Source of the DNA: an uncultured Oscillospiraceae bacterium
Lineage (GTDB): Bacteria > Bacillota > Clostridia > Oscillospirales > Ruminococcaceae
Assembly (NCBI GenBank): GCA_949299455.1
Contig: CASGAN010000012.1
Location: 1 to 43,139, forward strand
DNA: 43,139 bases
Direction of reading: 5' to 3'
Under the pieces are notes generated by a model. It did not search any database, was not told the DNA's origin, and saw only the letters and a list, made by a program, of their open reading frames with translations. The position numbers and the translations under genes are program-made. Of this stretch, positions 8,942 through 18,416 are shown piece after piece (the first letter of the stretch is position 1; the number at the start of each line of letters is the position of its first letter).

Positions 8942-11590
8942 ATGGAATGGACATCACTCAATGACCTGCGTGAATCGTACCTTTCGTTTTTTGAAAGCAA
9001 AAACCACACGCGCTTAAAGAGCTTTCCGCTCATCCCGATCAACGACAACAGCTTGTTTTTGATTAACTCCGGCATGGCGCCGATGAAAAAATATTTCCTC
9101 GGTCAGGAAACACCGCCGAACACCCGTGTGACTACCTGCCAGAAATGTATCCGTACGCCGGACATCGAAAATGTCGGCAAAACTGCACGCCACGGCACCT
9201 TCTTTGAGATGCTCGGCAACTTCTCGTTCGGCGACTATTTTAAACGCGAAGCCATCAACTGGGCATGGGAATTCTTCACCGAAGTCTTAAAAATGCCGAA
9301 AGAAAAACTGTATGTCTCCGTCTATTTAGAGGATGACGAGGCATATGACATCTGGACAAAGGAAGTCGGTGTCGAGGAATCGCACATGGTGCGCATGGGC
9401 AAAGAGGACAACTTCTGGGAGCATGGCACCGGTCCGTGCGGTCCGTGCTCGGAGATCTACTTCGACCGCGGCGAGGACAAAGGCTGCGGCAGCCCGGACT
9501 GCCATGTCGGCTGTGAGTGTGACCGCTTTGTCGAGGTGTGGAACCTCGTGTTCTCGCAGTTTGACTCCGACGGTAACGGCAACTATGCCCCGCTTGCACA
9601 GAAAAACATCGATACCGGCATGGGTCTTGAGCGTCTGGCTTGCGTCATGCAGGGCGTCGACAACCTGTTCGAGGTCGACACCATTCAGAACATCATGAAC
9701 CACATCAGCAAAATCGCCGGTGTCGCTTATCACGAGGACGAGAAAAAAGACGTTTCGCTCCGTGTCATCACCGACCACATCCGTTCAACCACATTTATGA
9801 TCGCAGACGGTGTCATGCCGTCAAACGAAGGCCGTGGCTATGTCCTGCGCCGTTTGCTGCGCCGTGCTGCCCGCCATGGCAGACTGCTTGGCATCAACAA
9901 GCCGTTTTTGTATGAAGTGGTCGAAACCGTTGCGCACGAAAACCGTGCCGCATATCCGGAGCTTTCCGAAAAAGTGGAATACGTCAGCCGCATGGTGAAA
10001 AACGAAGAGGAAAGCTTTGCAAAGACAATCGAAAAAGGTTTTGAACTGTTGAATCAGATGATCGACGAGATCGACACCGCTTCCGTCGAGGAGCCGACAC
10101 TTGCCGGCACACAGGCATTCCGTCTGTATGATACGTACGGATTCCCGCTTGATCTGACCCGCGAAATCATCGCAGAGCACGGCATCAAAGTCGATGAGGA
10201 GGAGTTTGTTCGCCTGATGAATGAACAGCGCGAGCGTGCCCGCAATGCACGTGCAACCGGCGATGCGTTCGGCGTAGGCGACGATTCCCTCTCCGATCTG
10301 ACCAAGGACACCGTGTTTGTCGGCTATGAGCAGACCGAGTGTGACGCTGTCATCCGTGCGATCCTGTTCGAGGGTGAACGCGTCGGTACTGCACTTGCAG
10401 GTCAGAAAGTCGTCGTCGTTACCGACAACACCCCGTTCTACGCAGAGAGCGGCGGACAGGTTGCCGACAAAGGCGTCATCACCGCAGAGGGTGTGCGTTT
10501 GAATGTATACGACGTGCAGAAATCGAACGCAGGCGCACAGATTCTCCATCTGTGTGAAGTCGTGGAAGGCAGTGTAAATGTCGGCGACCGTGTTTGCATG
10601 GATGTCAACAATCCGCTCCGCGATGCGATTGCAAGAAACCACACCTGTGCGCACTTGCTGCATGCAGCACTGCGTAAAGTGCTCGGCACCCATGTGCATC
10701 AGGCTGGTCAGCTGGTGAATGCCCGCGAACTGCGTTTTGACTTCTCGCACTTTGAAGCGCTTACCCGCGAAGAACTCGACCGTGTTGAGCAGGAAGTCAA
10801 CCGCGTGATTCTCAATGCAACACCGGTTGCGCGTTATGAAACCGATATCCAGTCGGCAAAAGACAAAGGCGCAATGGCACTGTTCGGCGAAAAATACGGC
10901 GAGCGCGTACGCGTGTGCGAAGTCGGTGATTTCTCGATCGAGCTGTGCGGCGGTACCCACGTGGAAAACACCGCAAAAATCGGTCTGTTTAAGATTCTCT
11001 CCGAAAGCTCGGTTGCAGCAGGTGTCCGCCGTATCGAGGCAGTCACCGGTTACGGCGTGCTTGACCTGATTTCTGCACAGGAATCGCTTTTGCAGAAAAC
11101 GGCTGAGAATTTAAAAGCGCCGAACCTGATGGAAGTAGCAAACCGTGCTGCACAGGTTATGACAGAGTTAAAAGACAAGGCAAACGAAGTGTCCGCACTC
11201 ACCCAGAAAATCGCGGACAGCAAAGTAGAAGGCCTGTTTGAAAATATTCAGCGCATCGGTGAAATCGGCTATGTCACCGCAATGTTCAGCGGTACAAAAT
11301 CCGATTCTCTGCGTGTGCTCGGCGACAAGATCAAAGAGCGCGCACCGAAATGCGTGGCACTGCTTGTCGGTGTCAATGAAGACAAAGGCACCATGCTGTG
11401 TGTCTGCGGCAAAGATGCCGTTCAAGCAGGTGCACATGCAGGCAAAATCGTCGGCAAAGCAGCAGCAGTTGCAGGCGGCAAAGGCGGCGGACGTCCGGAC
11501 AGCGCAATGGCTGGTATTGCAAAACTCGATAAAATCGACGACGCATTCTTGGCACTGCCGGAGATTTTAAAAGAATTTATCAAAGCATAA
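8942..11590 (+). CDS. alaS: Alanyl-tRNA synthetase
   Basis: An 882-residue class II synthetase that charges tRNA-Ala. The N-terminal catalytic core shows RVTTCQKCIRT and GTFFEMLGNFSFGDYFK. The editing domain carries the zinc ligands HTCAHLLH and CGGTHVENT, and the C-terminal oligomerisation/C-Ala region ends in GGKGGGRPDSAMAG. The length is full. The start is ATG 8942 (TTGGAGG upstream, matching the family N-terminus); the open frame to 8714 runs through the T-box and is not translated. The gap to the HIT gene is 17 bases, so downstream genes may share this transcript. Confidence 0.98.
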   Translation: MEWTSLNDLRESYLSFFESKNHTRLKSFPLIPINDNSLFLINSGMAPMKKYFLGQETPPNTRVTTCQKCIRTPDIENVGKTARHGTFFEMLGNFSFGDYFKREAINWAWEFFTEVLKMPKEKLYVSVYLEDDEAYDIWTKEVGVEESHMVRMGKEDNFWEHGTGPCGPCSEIYFDRGEDKGCGSPDCHVGCECDRFVEVWNLVFSQFDSDGNGNYAPLAQKNIDTGMGLERLACVMQGVDNLFEVDTIQNIMNHISKIAGVAYHEDEKKDVSLRVITDHIRSTTFMIADGVMPSNEGRGYVLRRLLRRAARHGRLLGINKPFLYEVVETVAHENRAAYPELSEKVEYVSRMVKNEEESFAKTIEKGFELLNQMIDEIDTASVEEPTLAGTQAFRLYDTYGFPLDLTREIIAEHGIKVDEEEFVRLMNEQRERARNARATGDAFGVGDDSLSDLTKDTVFVGYEQTECDAVIRAILFEGERVGTALAGQKVVVVTDNTPFYAESGGQVADKGVITAEGVRLNVYDVQKSNAGAQILHLCEVVEGSVNVGDRVCMDVNNPLRDAIARNHTCAHLLHAALRKVLGTHVHQAGQLVNARELRFDFSHFEALTREELDRVEQEVNRVILNATPVARYETDIQSAKDKGAMALFGEKYGERVRVCEVGDFSIELCGGTHVENTAKIGLFKILSESSVAAGVRRIEAVTGYGVLDLISAQESLLQKTAENLKAPNLMEVANRAAQVMTELKDKANEVSALTQKIADSKVEGLFENIQRIGEIGYVTAMFSGTKSDSLRVLGDKIKERAPKCVALLVGVNEDKGTMLCVCGKDAVQAGAHAGKIVGKAAAVAGGKGGGRPDSAMAGIAKLDKIDDAFLALPEILKEFIKA

Positions 11591-11607
11591 AAGGAAGGTG
11601 TATTTCG

Positions 11608-11946
11608 ATGGACTGCATTTTCTGCAAAATCATCGCGGGTGAAATCCCGTGCAACAAGCTTTATGAGGACGAGGACGTGCTGGCATTTTTCGATATTGCA
11701 CCGCAGGCGCCGGTGCACTTTCTGGTAATTCCGAAAGCGCATATCGAAAGCATGGCTGCAATCACAGCAGAAAACAGCCGCATTCTTGCAAAAATCGGCG
11801 AAGTGATTGCAAAACTCGCAAACGAGCAGCATCTTGAGGACGGATTCCGTGTGATTACCAACACGGGCGTAAACGGCGCACAGTCGGTCAAACATCTGCA
11901 CTTTCATGTGCTTGGCGGCGTAAAACTCAGTGAAACGCTCTGCTAA
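11608..11946 (+). CDS. HIT family nucleotide-binding protein (HinT-like)
   Basis: A 112-residue protein with an N-terminal zinc-type CIFCKI and the histidine triad HLHFHV near the C-terminus. HinT enzymes hydrolyse purine nucleoside phosphoramidates such as aminoacyl-AMP adducts, a suitable neighbour for alaS. AAAGGAAGG precedes the ATG. The last 17 bases overlap the comEC start. The chain is complete for this family. Confidence 0.92.
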   Translation: MDCIFCKIIAGEIPCNKLYEDEDVLAFFDIAPQAPVHFLVIPKAHIESMAAITAENSRILAKIGEVIAKLANEQHLEDGFRVITNTGVNGAQSVKHLHFHVLGGVKLSETLC

Positions 11947-14089
11947 AACACAGTCTTTTCTGATTTCAGAAGAACGGCCGTTAGCCGCAGTCGGAATGTC
12001 TTTTCTGGCTGCGGCTTTGGTCGTTTCTTTTTTTGACATTTCCGTGTCGATTTTTGTCGGAATTTGTCTGGCGGCAGCCATCTTGGCCGCCTTGCTGTTT
12101 CGTGCAGCACCGCGTGCATCCCTGCGGCTGTTTTCAGCAGTGTTGGGGGCTGTCTTTTTCTTCTGTTTTCTGTCCGCACGCATCGATCTGTCTTCGATGC
12201 AAGGGCAAACGGTCACACTGTCCGGACAGGCACAGCAGACGACGCAGAACGGCGCGCTTGCTTCGTGCGTGCTGAGCGATGTGCAGTGTAAGCAAATCGA
12301 CGGATCGTTTCGTGTCATGATCTACCTGCACGGCGAACCCGATTGGAACGACGGCGATATCCTGACTGTTTCCGGAAAGGTCTTTTCTGCAGAACAGACG
12401 GATGGATTTGATTCTGTGCAGTTTTTGTCCAAAGAAAACCTCGCGGGAAACGTTCTTGCGCAAAGTATTTCGGTCGAAAAAACAGGAACGCTTCCGCCGC
12501 GTTCATTGGCAAAGCGGGCAAATGACTGGATCTGTGTGCAAATCAAAGCGCGTCTGCCCGGGGAAGCGGGTGCCGTTTTCTGCGGGATGCTCCTTGGAAA
12601 CACCGACGGAATCTCCGACCGGACAACCGATGCGTTTCGTACTGCCGGTGTGGCGCATCTGTTCAGCGTGTCGGGATTTCATATCATGCTCGTTTCCCTT
12701 GCGCTGAAACGGATTCTTCGGCGGATTCACCTTTCAAACCGCAAAGCCGCCGTCACTGCGCTGTTTGCCGCATGGGGATATGTGTTTCTTTCGGGCGGAG
12801 AAATTCCCGCGGTACGCGCCGGCATTATGATTTCCTTTGTGCTGGCAGGCGGATTGTTCGGACGCCGGAGCGATTCGCTCAACAGCCTGTTCGGCGCGGC
12901 GCTGTTCATTGTGCTCTCTGCGCCTTACGCACTCACCTCCGCAAGCTTCCTTTTATCGTTTTCCGCCACACTCGGGCTGTGTGTGCTCGCACCGAAGCTG
13001 TTGGATGCGGCCGAATCTGTCCTGCCGATTAAAAACCGTGCAGTGCATTCTCTGCTCACATCGGTGTGTGCTTCGACGGCGTGTTCTGTTTCGATTCTGC
13101 CGGTTTCGGCTTATTTCTTTGGCGGTGTAAGCCTTGTTTCCCCGCTTGCAAACCTGTTTGTCTGCGGTATCGCCGGGTGCGCGGGCGGTTTGTTTCTTGT
13201 TGGATGTCTGCCCGGAATGCAGATGTTCTATGCATGTGCGTCATCGCTTCTTCACCTGCTTTGCGAGGGAACCGCGGCGCTTTCTGCTCTGCCGGCTTCC
13301 TTTTTCGGATTTTCCTCGCCGGCGGGCATGATCGGGCTGTCGGTGTTTTTGGCAGGTATTGCCTGTGCTTTGATCGTCAGCAAACAGATGCGGCGTTATA
13401 TCGTGCGGTTTTTATGCGTGATGCTTGCAGGGATGACCGTGTTTCTCGCAGGAATGCAGTATCTGGATCGTGATGCCGTGCTGTTTTATACCTTTTCGTA
13501 TTCGGATGAACTGCAGGCAGTCGTCAGTGTGCAAAACGGCACAGCAGACATCACGGTTCTTGGCGACAGCCGGGACTATGGACTGCCGCTTCTGTCGTTT
13601 TTGAAAGCGCGGAATGTGCACACCATCCGCTCGCTCATCTTTACAGAGCGCACTACAGATTCTGTCACGCCGATTCATCTGCTCAATGAAACACTCGGCG
13701 TTACGCATGTGATCATGCACCGGCAAAATGCAATCTACACCCCGCTTTCCCGTGCAGGATACGACGTGCTTACCTTTTCGGACGCAAAATACCTGCCGCT
13801 TTATGCAGGCATCGACGTGCGGTGCAGTGAAACGGGTGCTGTGACGGTGATGATCGAGAAAAACGGCATCAAAGCAGGCGTTTCGACCGATCAGAGCATA
13901 TCGGGTGCAAATGTGCAATTTCTGCGTGTAAACAATTTGAAAACACTCTGTACAACAGAGGGAATTTATTCTATAATAATGAATGCACCGCCTGATTTTG
14001 TCTTAAAAGGCGGCGATCACGTCTTTGCCGCACCGCCGTCTGTGACCGTGCGGGCGGACAAGTCAGGCAGAATTTCGGTGTGGAGGTGA
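11930..14089 (+). CDS. comEC: ComEC/Rec2-family membrane protein with a degenerate C-terminal domain
   Basis: A 719-residue polytopic membrane protein of the DNA-uptake channel family. It has N-terminal hydrophobic helices, a soluble OB-like segment (about 90-180, with LSGQAQQTTQNG), and the competence domain (about 215-490) with FRTAGVAHLFSVSGFHI and the conserved GGEIPAVRAGIM. The last 200 residues occupy the place of the usual metallo-beta-lactamase domain. No HxHxDH metal motif is visible; the equivalent stretch reads LIFTERTTDSVTPIH. GTG 11930 overlaps the HIT gene; the weak ribosome site leaves ATG 11996 possible. DNA uptake in this organism is unproven. Confidence 0.85.
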   Translation: MKRSAKTQSFLISEERPLAAVGMSFLAAALVVSFFDISVSIFVGICLAAAILAALLFRAAPRASLRLFSAVLGAVFFFCFLSARIDLSSMQGQTVTLSGQAQQTTQNGALASCVLSDVQCKQIDGSFRVMIYLHGEPDWNDGDILTVSGKVFSAEQTDGFDSVQFLSKENLAGNVLAQSISVEKTGTLPPRSLAKRANDWICVQIKARLPGEAGAVFCGMLLGNTDGISDRTTDAFRTAGVAHLFSVSGFHIMLVSLALKRILRRIHLSNRKAAVTALFAAWGYVFLSGGEIPAVRAGIMISFVLAGGLFGRRSDSLNSLFGAALFIVLSAPYALTSASFLLSFSATLGLCVLAPKLLDAAESVLPIKNRAVHSLLTSVCASTACSVSILPVSAYFFGGVSLVSPLANLFVCGIAGCAGGLFLVGCLPGMQMFYACASSLLHLLCEGTAALSALPASFFGFSSPAGMIGLSVFLAGIACALIVSKQMRRYIVRFLCVMLAGMTVFLAGMQYLDRDAVLFYTFSYSDELQAVVSVQNGTADITVLGDSRDYGLPLLSFLKARNVHTIRSLIFTERTTDSVTPIHLLNETLGVTHVIMHRQNAIYTPLSRAGYDVLTFSDAKYLPLYAGIDVRCSETGAVTVMIEKNGIKAGVSTDQSISGANVQFLRVNNLKTLCTTEGIYSIIMNAPPDFVLKGGDHVFAAPPSVTVRADKSGRISVWR

Positions 14090-14093
14090 AGAA

Positions 14094-15161
14094 ATGCCGG
14101 TTTTAGAGGATCGTGCGCTCATGGACGCGCTCAAAGCGGGAAAGCTTGCAAATGTGTACTATCTTTACGGCTCGGAACCGGCATTCATCCAGACTGCGCT
14201 TAAAAAAATTTCTGCCAGTGTGGACACCGGTTCGTTTGACGAGTTTAACCGCATCGCGTTTGACGGCGAGAAGCTCTCTGCCGATGCGGTGACGGAGCAC
14301 TGTGAAACACTGCCGATGATGGCGCCGCAGAAGCTTGTGCTCATCCGGAACTTGAATGCGGAAAAGCTTGCGGAATCATCGCTTTCGACGATACTCACCA
14401 CCGTTTCTTCCCTGCCGGAAACGACCGTGCTCGTTTTTTGCAATACGGTGTTTGACCCGGGAGACAAAAAGGTGTCCGCCAAAAACAAAAAGCTCATCGA
14501 CGCTGTCAAAAAAGCGGGTGTTGTGTGCCGGTTTGACCCAAAGGACGAAAAGACCATCTGTCGTGCGCTGTGCGAGCGGGCGGCAAAGCGGTATATCAGA
14601 CTCGAGATGGACACCGCGCAGTCACTCATTGAGCGGTGCGGCACAAACTACAGCACGATTTTAAACGAGGTGGACAAGCTGTGTGCCTTTGTAAATGAAG
14701 GTGAAATCACAAAAGAAGATATTGTGCTGTGCTGTCCGCCGTCGATTGAAGCCGGCGCGTTTACGTTGGCAAAGCAGCTGCTCTTGTCGCAGTATACGCA
14801 GGCGTTTTGTTCGCTCGACAAGCTGTTTTATTTAAAAGAAGAACCTGTGCGGATTGTGGCGGCGCTCTCGATGGCATTTTCCGACATTTACCGCGCAAAG
14901 GCCGGCATGGCGGCAAGAAAAAGCGCCGATCAGATCGCAGTCGACTTTGCTTATCCGAAAAACCGGCTGTTTGCGGTCAAAAATGCGTGCCGCGATGCAA
15001 ACCGCTTTTCACTTGCGCAGATTCATGCGTGTGTCGATGCGCTTTACCGCGCAGACCGCGCCATCAAATCGTCAAAGGCGGACAACCGTTTGATTTTGGA
15101 ACAAATGATCGGTGAAATTGCCGCGCATATGCGTGCAGAAAGGAACTCATGGACAAAATAA
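14094..15161 (+). CDS. holA: DNA polymerase III delta subunit
   Basis: A 355-residue clamp-loader subunit that opens the beta sliding clamp. It shows the family start NVYYLYGSEPAFIQTALKKI, the central LVLIRNLNAEKL and the helical collar C-terminus (RAIKSSKADNRLILEQMI). The start is at 14094 with GTGGAGGTGAAGAA directly upstream. It follows comEC by four bases, the usual clostridial/bacillar comEC-holA order. Its 3' end overlaps the toprim gene by 13 bases. Confidence 0.93.
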   Translation: MPVLEDRALMDALKAGKLANVYYLYGSEPAFIQTALKKISASVDTGSFDEFNRIAFDGEKLSADAVTEHCETLPMMAPQKLVLIRNLNAEKLAESSLSTILTTVSSLPETTVLVFCNTVFDPGDKKVSAKNKKLIDAVKKAGVVCRFDPKDEKTICRALCERAAKRYIRLEMDTAQSLIERCGTNYSTILNEVDKLCAFVNEGEITKEDIVLCCPPSIEAGAFTLAKQLLLSQYTQAFCSLDKLFYLKEEPVRIVAALSMAFSDIYRAKAGMAARKSADQIAVDFAYPKNRLFAVKNACRDANRFSLAQIHACVDALYRADRAIKSSKADNRLILEQMIGEIAAHMRAERNSWTK

Positions 15162-15748
15162 AGGTATCGCGCGCCGTCATCGTGGAGGGACGCTATGATA
15201 AAGCAAAGCTTTCCTCACTGATTGACGGGGTGATTATTCAGACCGACGGCTTTCGGATCTACAAAGACCGCGAAAAAATCGCGATGATCCGCGCGCTTGC
15301 AAACCAGCGCGGACTTTTAATTCTCACCGACTCCGACCGGGCGGGCTTTCAGCTTCGGAACTTCATCCGTTCGATTGCAAAGGGCGCGGATATCCGCAAT
15401 GTGTATATCCCGCAGATAAAAGGCAAGGAAAAGCGAAAAGCCGTCCCCGGCAAAGAGCATCTTTTGGGTGTCGAGGGAATTGACGCCGACTGCCTGCGCA
15501 CACTCATCGAGCAGGCCGGCGCACTCGACCGCGAGGAGCCCAAACGCTCCCGTCCGATCACAAAGCTTGATTTTTTTGAGGACGGGCTTTCCGGCGGCGC
15601 GGACGCTAAGAAAAAGCGGGAATCGCTGTTAAAAAAGCTCGGACTGCCCACTTATCTTTCGCAAAACAGCCTGCTCGATGTCATCAACGGGCTCATTACT
15701 TACGAAGAATACCGTGCATTCTGCAAACAAATAAAGGAGGAACAATAA
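15149..15748 (+). CDS. rnmV: RNase M5-like toprim-domain nuclease
   Basis: A 199-residue protein with an N-terminal toprim domain: glutamate E13 in IVEGRYD and the DxD pair D61/D63 in LTDSDRAG. A C-terminal DUF4093-like half follows, beginning about residue 130 (ITKLDFFEDGLSGG). This is the build of ribonuclease M5, which matures 5S rRNA in Firmicutes. It overlaps holA by 13 bases, suggesting coupled translation. Some clostridial paralogues of this family may not act on 5S rRNA, so the symbol is by family. Confidence 0.82.
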   Translation: MDKIKVSRAVIVEGRYDKAKLSSLIDGVIIQTDGFRIYKDREKIAMIRALANQRGLLILTDSDRAGFQLRNFIRSIAKGADIRNVYIPQIKGKEKRKAVPGKEHLLGVEGIDADCLRTLIEQAGALDREEPKRSRPITKLDFFEDGLSGGADAKKKRESLLKKLGLPTYLSQNSLLDVINGLITYEEYRAFCKQIKEEQ

Positions 15749-15752
15749 CAAC

Positions 15753-17162
15753 ATGGTTTTTTCAAGCATGACGTTTTTATTCGGCTTTCTGCCGATCGTA
15801 CTGCTCGTCTACTATCTCTCACCCAAAAAGGTGAAGAATCTGATCATCATGATCTCGGGCATTCTGTTTTATGCATGGGGCGAACCGCTTTATGTGTTCG
15901 TAATGCTTTTAACGATTGTCGTCGACTACTTAGCAGGTCTTTTGATCGACCGGTTCGACGCATTTCCAAAGCGAAGGCTTGCAGTGCTGATTGGCTCAGT
16001 TGTGTTGAACCTCGGCTTTTTGTGTGTGTTTAAATACGGCTCGTTTCTCATTCAGAATATAAACGATCTGTTCGGCACGCAGATTTTTGATCCGCAGCTG
16101 CCGCTGCCTATTGGCATTTCGTTTTACACGTTCCAGGCCATGTCGTATACAATCGACCTCTATCGCCGCAGTATCCGCGTGCAGAAGAGCATCGTCAATT
16201 TCATCGGCTATGTGACGCTGTTCCCGCAGCTGATTGCCGGCCCGATTGTACGCTACAGCGATGTCGAAGAGCAGATCAACGAGCGTGAGATCTCGATGAA
16301 TAAAACAGCTGACGGCATCAGCATTTTCATCCGCGGTCTTGCCAAAAAGCTGATTCTCGCAAACAACATCGGCGCAGTGTGGACGCTTGTCAAAGGCATG
16401 GACTATGCGACACTGCCGGTGCTCACAGCATGGATCGGCATTCTGGCGTTTACGTTCCAGATCTACTATGACTTCTCCGGCTATTCGGATATGGCAATCG
16501 GCCTTGGCAAAATGCTCGGGTTTGATTTCCCGCAAAACTTCAATCATCCGTATCTTTCAAAGAGTGTGTCCGAGTTCTGGCGCCGCTGGCACATGACGCT
16601 CGGTTCGTGGTTTTTGTCGTATGTCTATATTCCGCTGGGCGGCAACCGTGTCGGCAAATTAAAGCTTGTGCGCAACACGCTGATTGTCTGGATGCTCACC
16701 GGCCTTTGGCACGGCGCAAGCTGGAACTTTGTGCTGTGGGGCCTTTACTTCGGCGTGCTCATTCTGTTAGAAAAACTGTTCTTAGGGAAACTCTTGCAGA
16801 AGCTTCCGCGCGTTGTGCAGTGGCTTTACGCGTTTTTGCTCGTCGTGTTCGGATGGGTGCTGTTTGAGATGACAAGCCTTTCGTCGATCGGCTCGTTCTT
16901 CGGTGCACTGTTCGGCGTAAACGGCGCGGCACTGTTCGACCGCCAGTCTGTTTATCTGTTCTTGTCAAATATCCTGCTGTTTGTGGTGTGTGCATTCTGC
17001 TCGACAAACGTCTCCCGAACAATCTATCACTTTGTCCGCGATAAATGGGCGCTCTGGTGCGCGAATACCATGCGGTTGGGACTCGACGTGGCGCTGTTTG
17101 CCGTGTCGATCTGCTATGTTGTCACATCCACCTACAACCCGTTTTTATACTTTAACTTCTAA
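15753..17162 (+). CDS. MBOAT-family O-acyltransferase (AlgI/PatA-like)
   Basis: A 469-residue membrane protein with about ten hydrophobic segments, which would move acyl (usually acetyl) groups across the membrane onto a cell-surface polysaccharide. MBOAT features are clear: FWRRWHMTLGSWF (His280), YIPLGGN, and the catalytic GLWHGASWNFVLWG (His320). AAAGGAGG lies 10 bases before the ATG. The next gene encodes a DHHW protein, the usual partner that transfers the acetyl group outside the cell. The acceptor polymer is unknown. Confidence 0.92.
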   Translation: MVFSSMTFLFGFLPIVLLVYYLSPKKVKNLIIMISGILFYAWGEPLYVFVMLLTIVVDYLAGLLIDRFDAFPKRRLAVLIGSVVLNLGFLCVFKYGSFLIQNINDLFGTQIFDPQLPLPIGISFYTFQAMSYTIDLYRRSIRVQKSIVNFIGYVTLFPQLIAGPIVRYSDVEEQINEREISMNKTADGISIFIRGLAKKLILANNIGAVWTLVKGMDYATLPVLTAWIGILAFTFQIYYDFSGYSDMAIGLGKMLGFDFPQNFNHPYLSKSVSEFWRRWHMTLGSWFLSYVYIPLGGNRVGKLKLVRNTLIVWMLTGLWHGASWNFVLWGLYFGVLILLEKLFLGKLLQKLPRVVQWLYAFLLVVFGWVLFEMTSLSSIGSFFGALFGVNGAALFDRQSVYLFLSNILLFVVCAFCSTNVSRTIYHFVRDKWALWCANTMRLGLDVALFAVSICYVVTSTYNPFLYFNF

Positions 17163-17183
17163 GGGAAAGGAGTACGTGTTTTG

Positions 17184-18320
17184 ATGGCTTCCAAACGAAT
17201 TCTGCTTGCATTGTTTTTTGCCGTAATCTTTTTGTTACCGATTGCGTCACTCATTGTGCCGGACAAAACGTTTTCCGAGCTTGAAAACCGGGCGTTAAAG
17301 TCAGCGCCGACGTTTTCGGCAGATACTGTGCTCGATAAATCATTCATGGACGGTACAGAATCGTATCTTGCCGACCACATTGTTCTGCGCGATGAAATTG
17401 CAAAGGCAAAATCGGCAATTGAACTGGCCGCAGGCAAACGCGAATTGGGCGGCACGTATGTGTGCGAGGACAAGCTGGTCGAGCATATCGGAAAACCGGA
17501 CGAGACCGTCACTGCCTTAAACGCAGAGGAAATCAACAAGTTTGCACAAAAATACAGCGGAAAAATCGATACGACGGTGATGCTCGTGCCGACAGCGGAA
17601 ACGATCTACTCCTCGACACTGCCGATGTCTGCACCGTATATCGATCAGACTGCCTATATCAAATCGTTTTATGATATGCTTCAGAACGTAAACACGGATG
17701 ACGCATATGCAGTGCTTTCGGCACATCAGAAGGAGTATATCTATTACCGCACCGACCACCACTGGACAAGCTACGGTGCATATCTCGGCTATACTGCGCT
17801 TGCAAAACCGCTCAACTTCAAAGCGGTTTCGCATGATATGTTCAACATCGAGCATGTGGCAAACGATTTTCTCGGCACGCTTTACTCGAAAGCGCTGTGC
17901 CACGAGGATTTTGCCGACACTATCGATCTGTACACCTATTCTCAGGGCGACCCGGTGAATGAGGTGGTGCGGTATATGGGCAAAAACACCCAGACTTACT
18001 CCTCCATCTTTTTCCGTGAAAATCTCGAGGGAAAAGACAAATACACCGTCTTTTTGGGACAGAACACACCGGTTGTTAAGATCAACACAAACGTCAAAAA
18101 CGGCAAAAAGCTCATTGTGTTTAAAGACAGTTATGCAAACTCGATGATGCAGTTTTTGACGCTTCACTATGAACAGATCACCGTTGTCGATCTGCGGTAT
18201 TTAAATGTGCCGCTCTCCGAATATGATGTGGACACGAACGACTATCAGCAGGCACTGTTTTTGTATAACGTCGGTACGTTTACAGGCGACCAGAGCATGC
18301 GCAAGCTTGCCGGCTGTTAA
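17184..18320 (+). CDS. DHHW family protein, AlgX/AlgJ-like O-acetylation partner
   Basis: A 378-residue protein with one N-terminal membrane anchor (residues about 4-25) and an extracytoplasmic SGNH-hydrolase-like domain. The name-giving motif TDHHW is at residues 190-194, and the later VFKDSYANSM is the second conserved block. It would accept acetyl groups exported by the neighbouring MBOAT protein. AAAGGAG serves either TTG 17181 or ATG 17184; the difference is one residue. No terminator with a T run follows; the next promoter overlaps the hairpin at 18341-18367. Confidence 0.88.
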   Translation: MASKRILLALFFAVIFLLPIASLIVPDKTFSELENRALKSAPTFSADTVLDKSFMDGTESYLADHIVLRDEIAKAKSAIELAAGKRELGGTYVCEDKLVEHIGKPDETVTALNAEEINKFAQKYSGKIDTTVMLVPTAETIYSSTLPMSAPYIDQTAYIKSFYDMLQNVNTDDAYAVLSAHQKEYIYYRTDHHWTSYGAYLGYTALAKPLNFKAVSHDMFNIEHVANDFLGTLYSKALCHEDFADTIDLYTYSQGDPVNEVVRYMGKNTQTYSSIFFRENLEGKDKYTVFLGQNTPVVKINTNVKNGKKLIVFKDSYANSMMQFLTLHYEQITVVDLRYLNVPLSEYDVDTNDYQQALFLYNVGTFTGDQSMRKLAGC

Positions 18321-18340
18321 AAATCAAATCATGGATACAA

Positions 18341-18376
18341 TAAGCCCTTGCGATGCGCAGGGGCTTATGCTATACT
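18341..18376 (+). promoter_or_regulatory. Alpha-galactosidase promoter with inverted repeat over the -35 box
   Basis: TTGCGA (18348-18353), a 17-base spacer and TATACT (18371-18376). An imperfect inverted repeat, TAAGCCCTTGCG / CGCAGGGGCTTA (about 18341-18367), covers the -35 box and spacer. It lacks a T tract, so an operator is more likely than a terminator. Confidence 0.6.
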
Positions 18377-18416
18377 CAGGGTGAAATTTTAAGAAACGGA
18401 AAGCGAGGTCTTTTTA

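Noticed and set aside
9821-10960. 379-residue open frame on - opposite alaS
   Set aside because: It mirrors alaS codons and shows no domain or start signal.
18341-18367. Terminator for the DHHW gene
   Set aside because: There is no T tract after the stem and it overlaps a good promoter; kept as an operator candidate.
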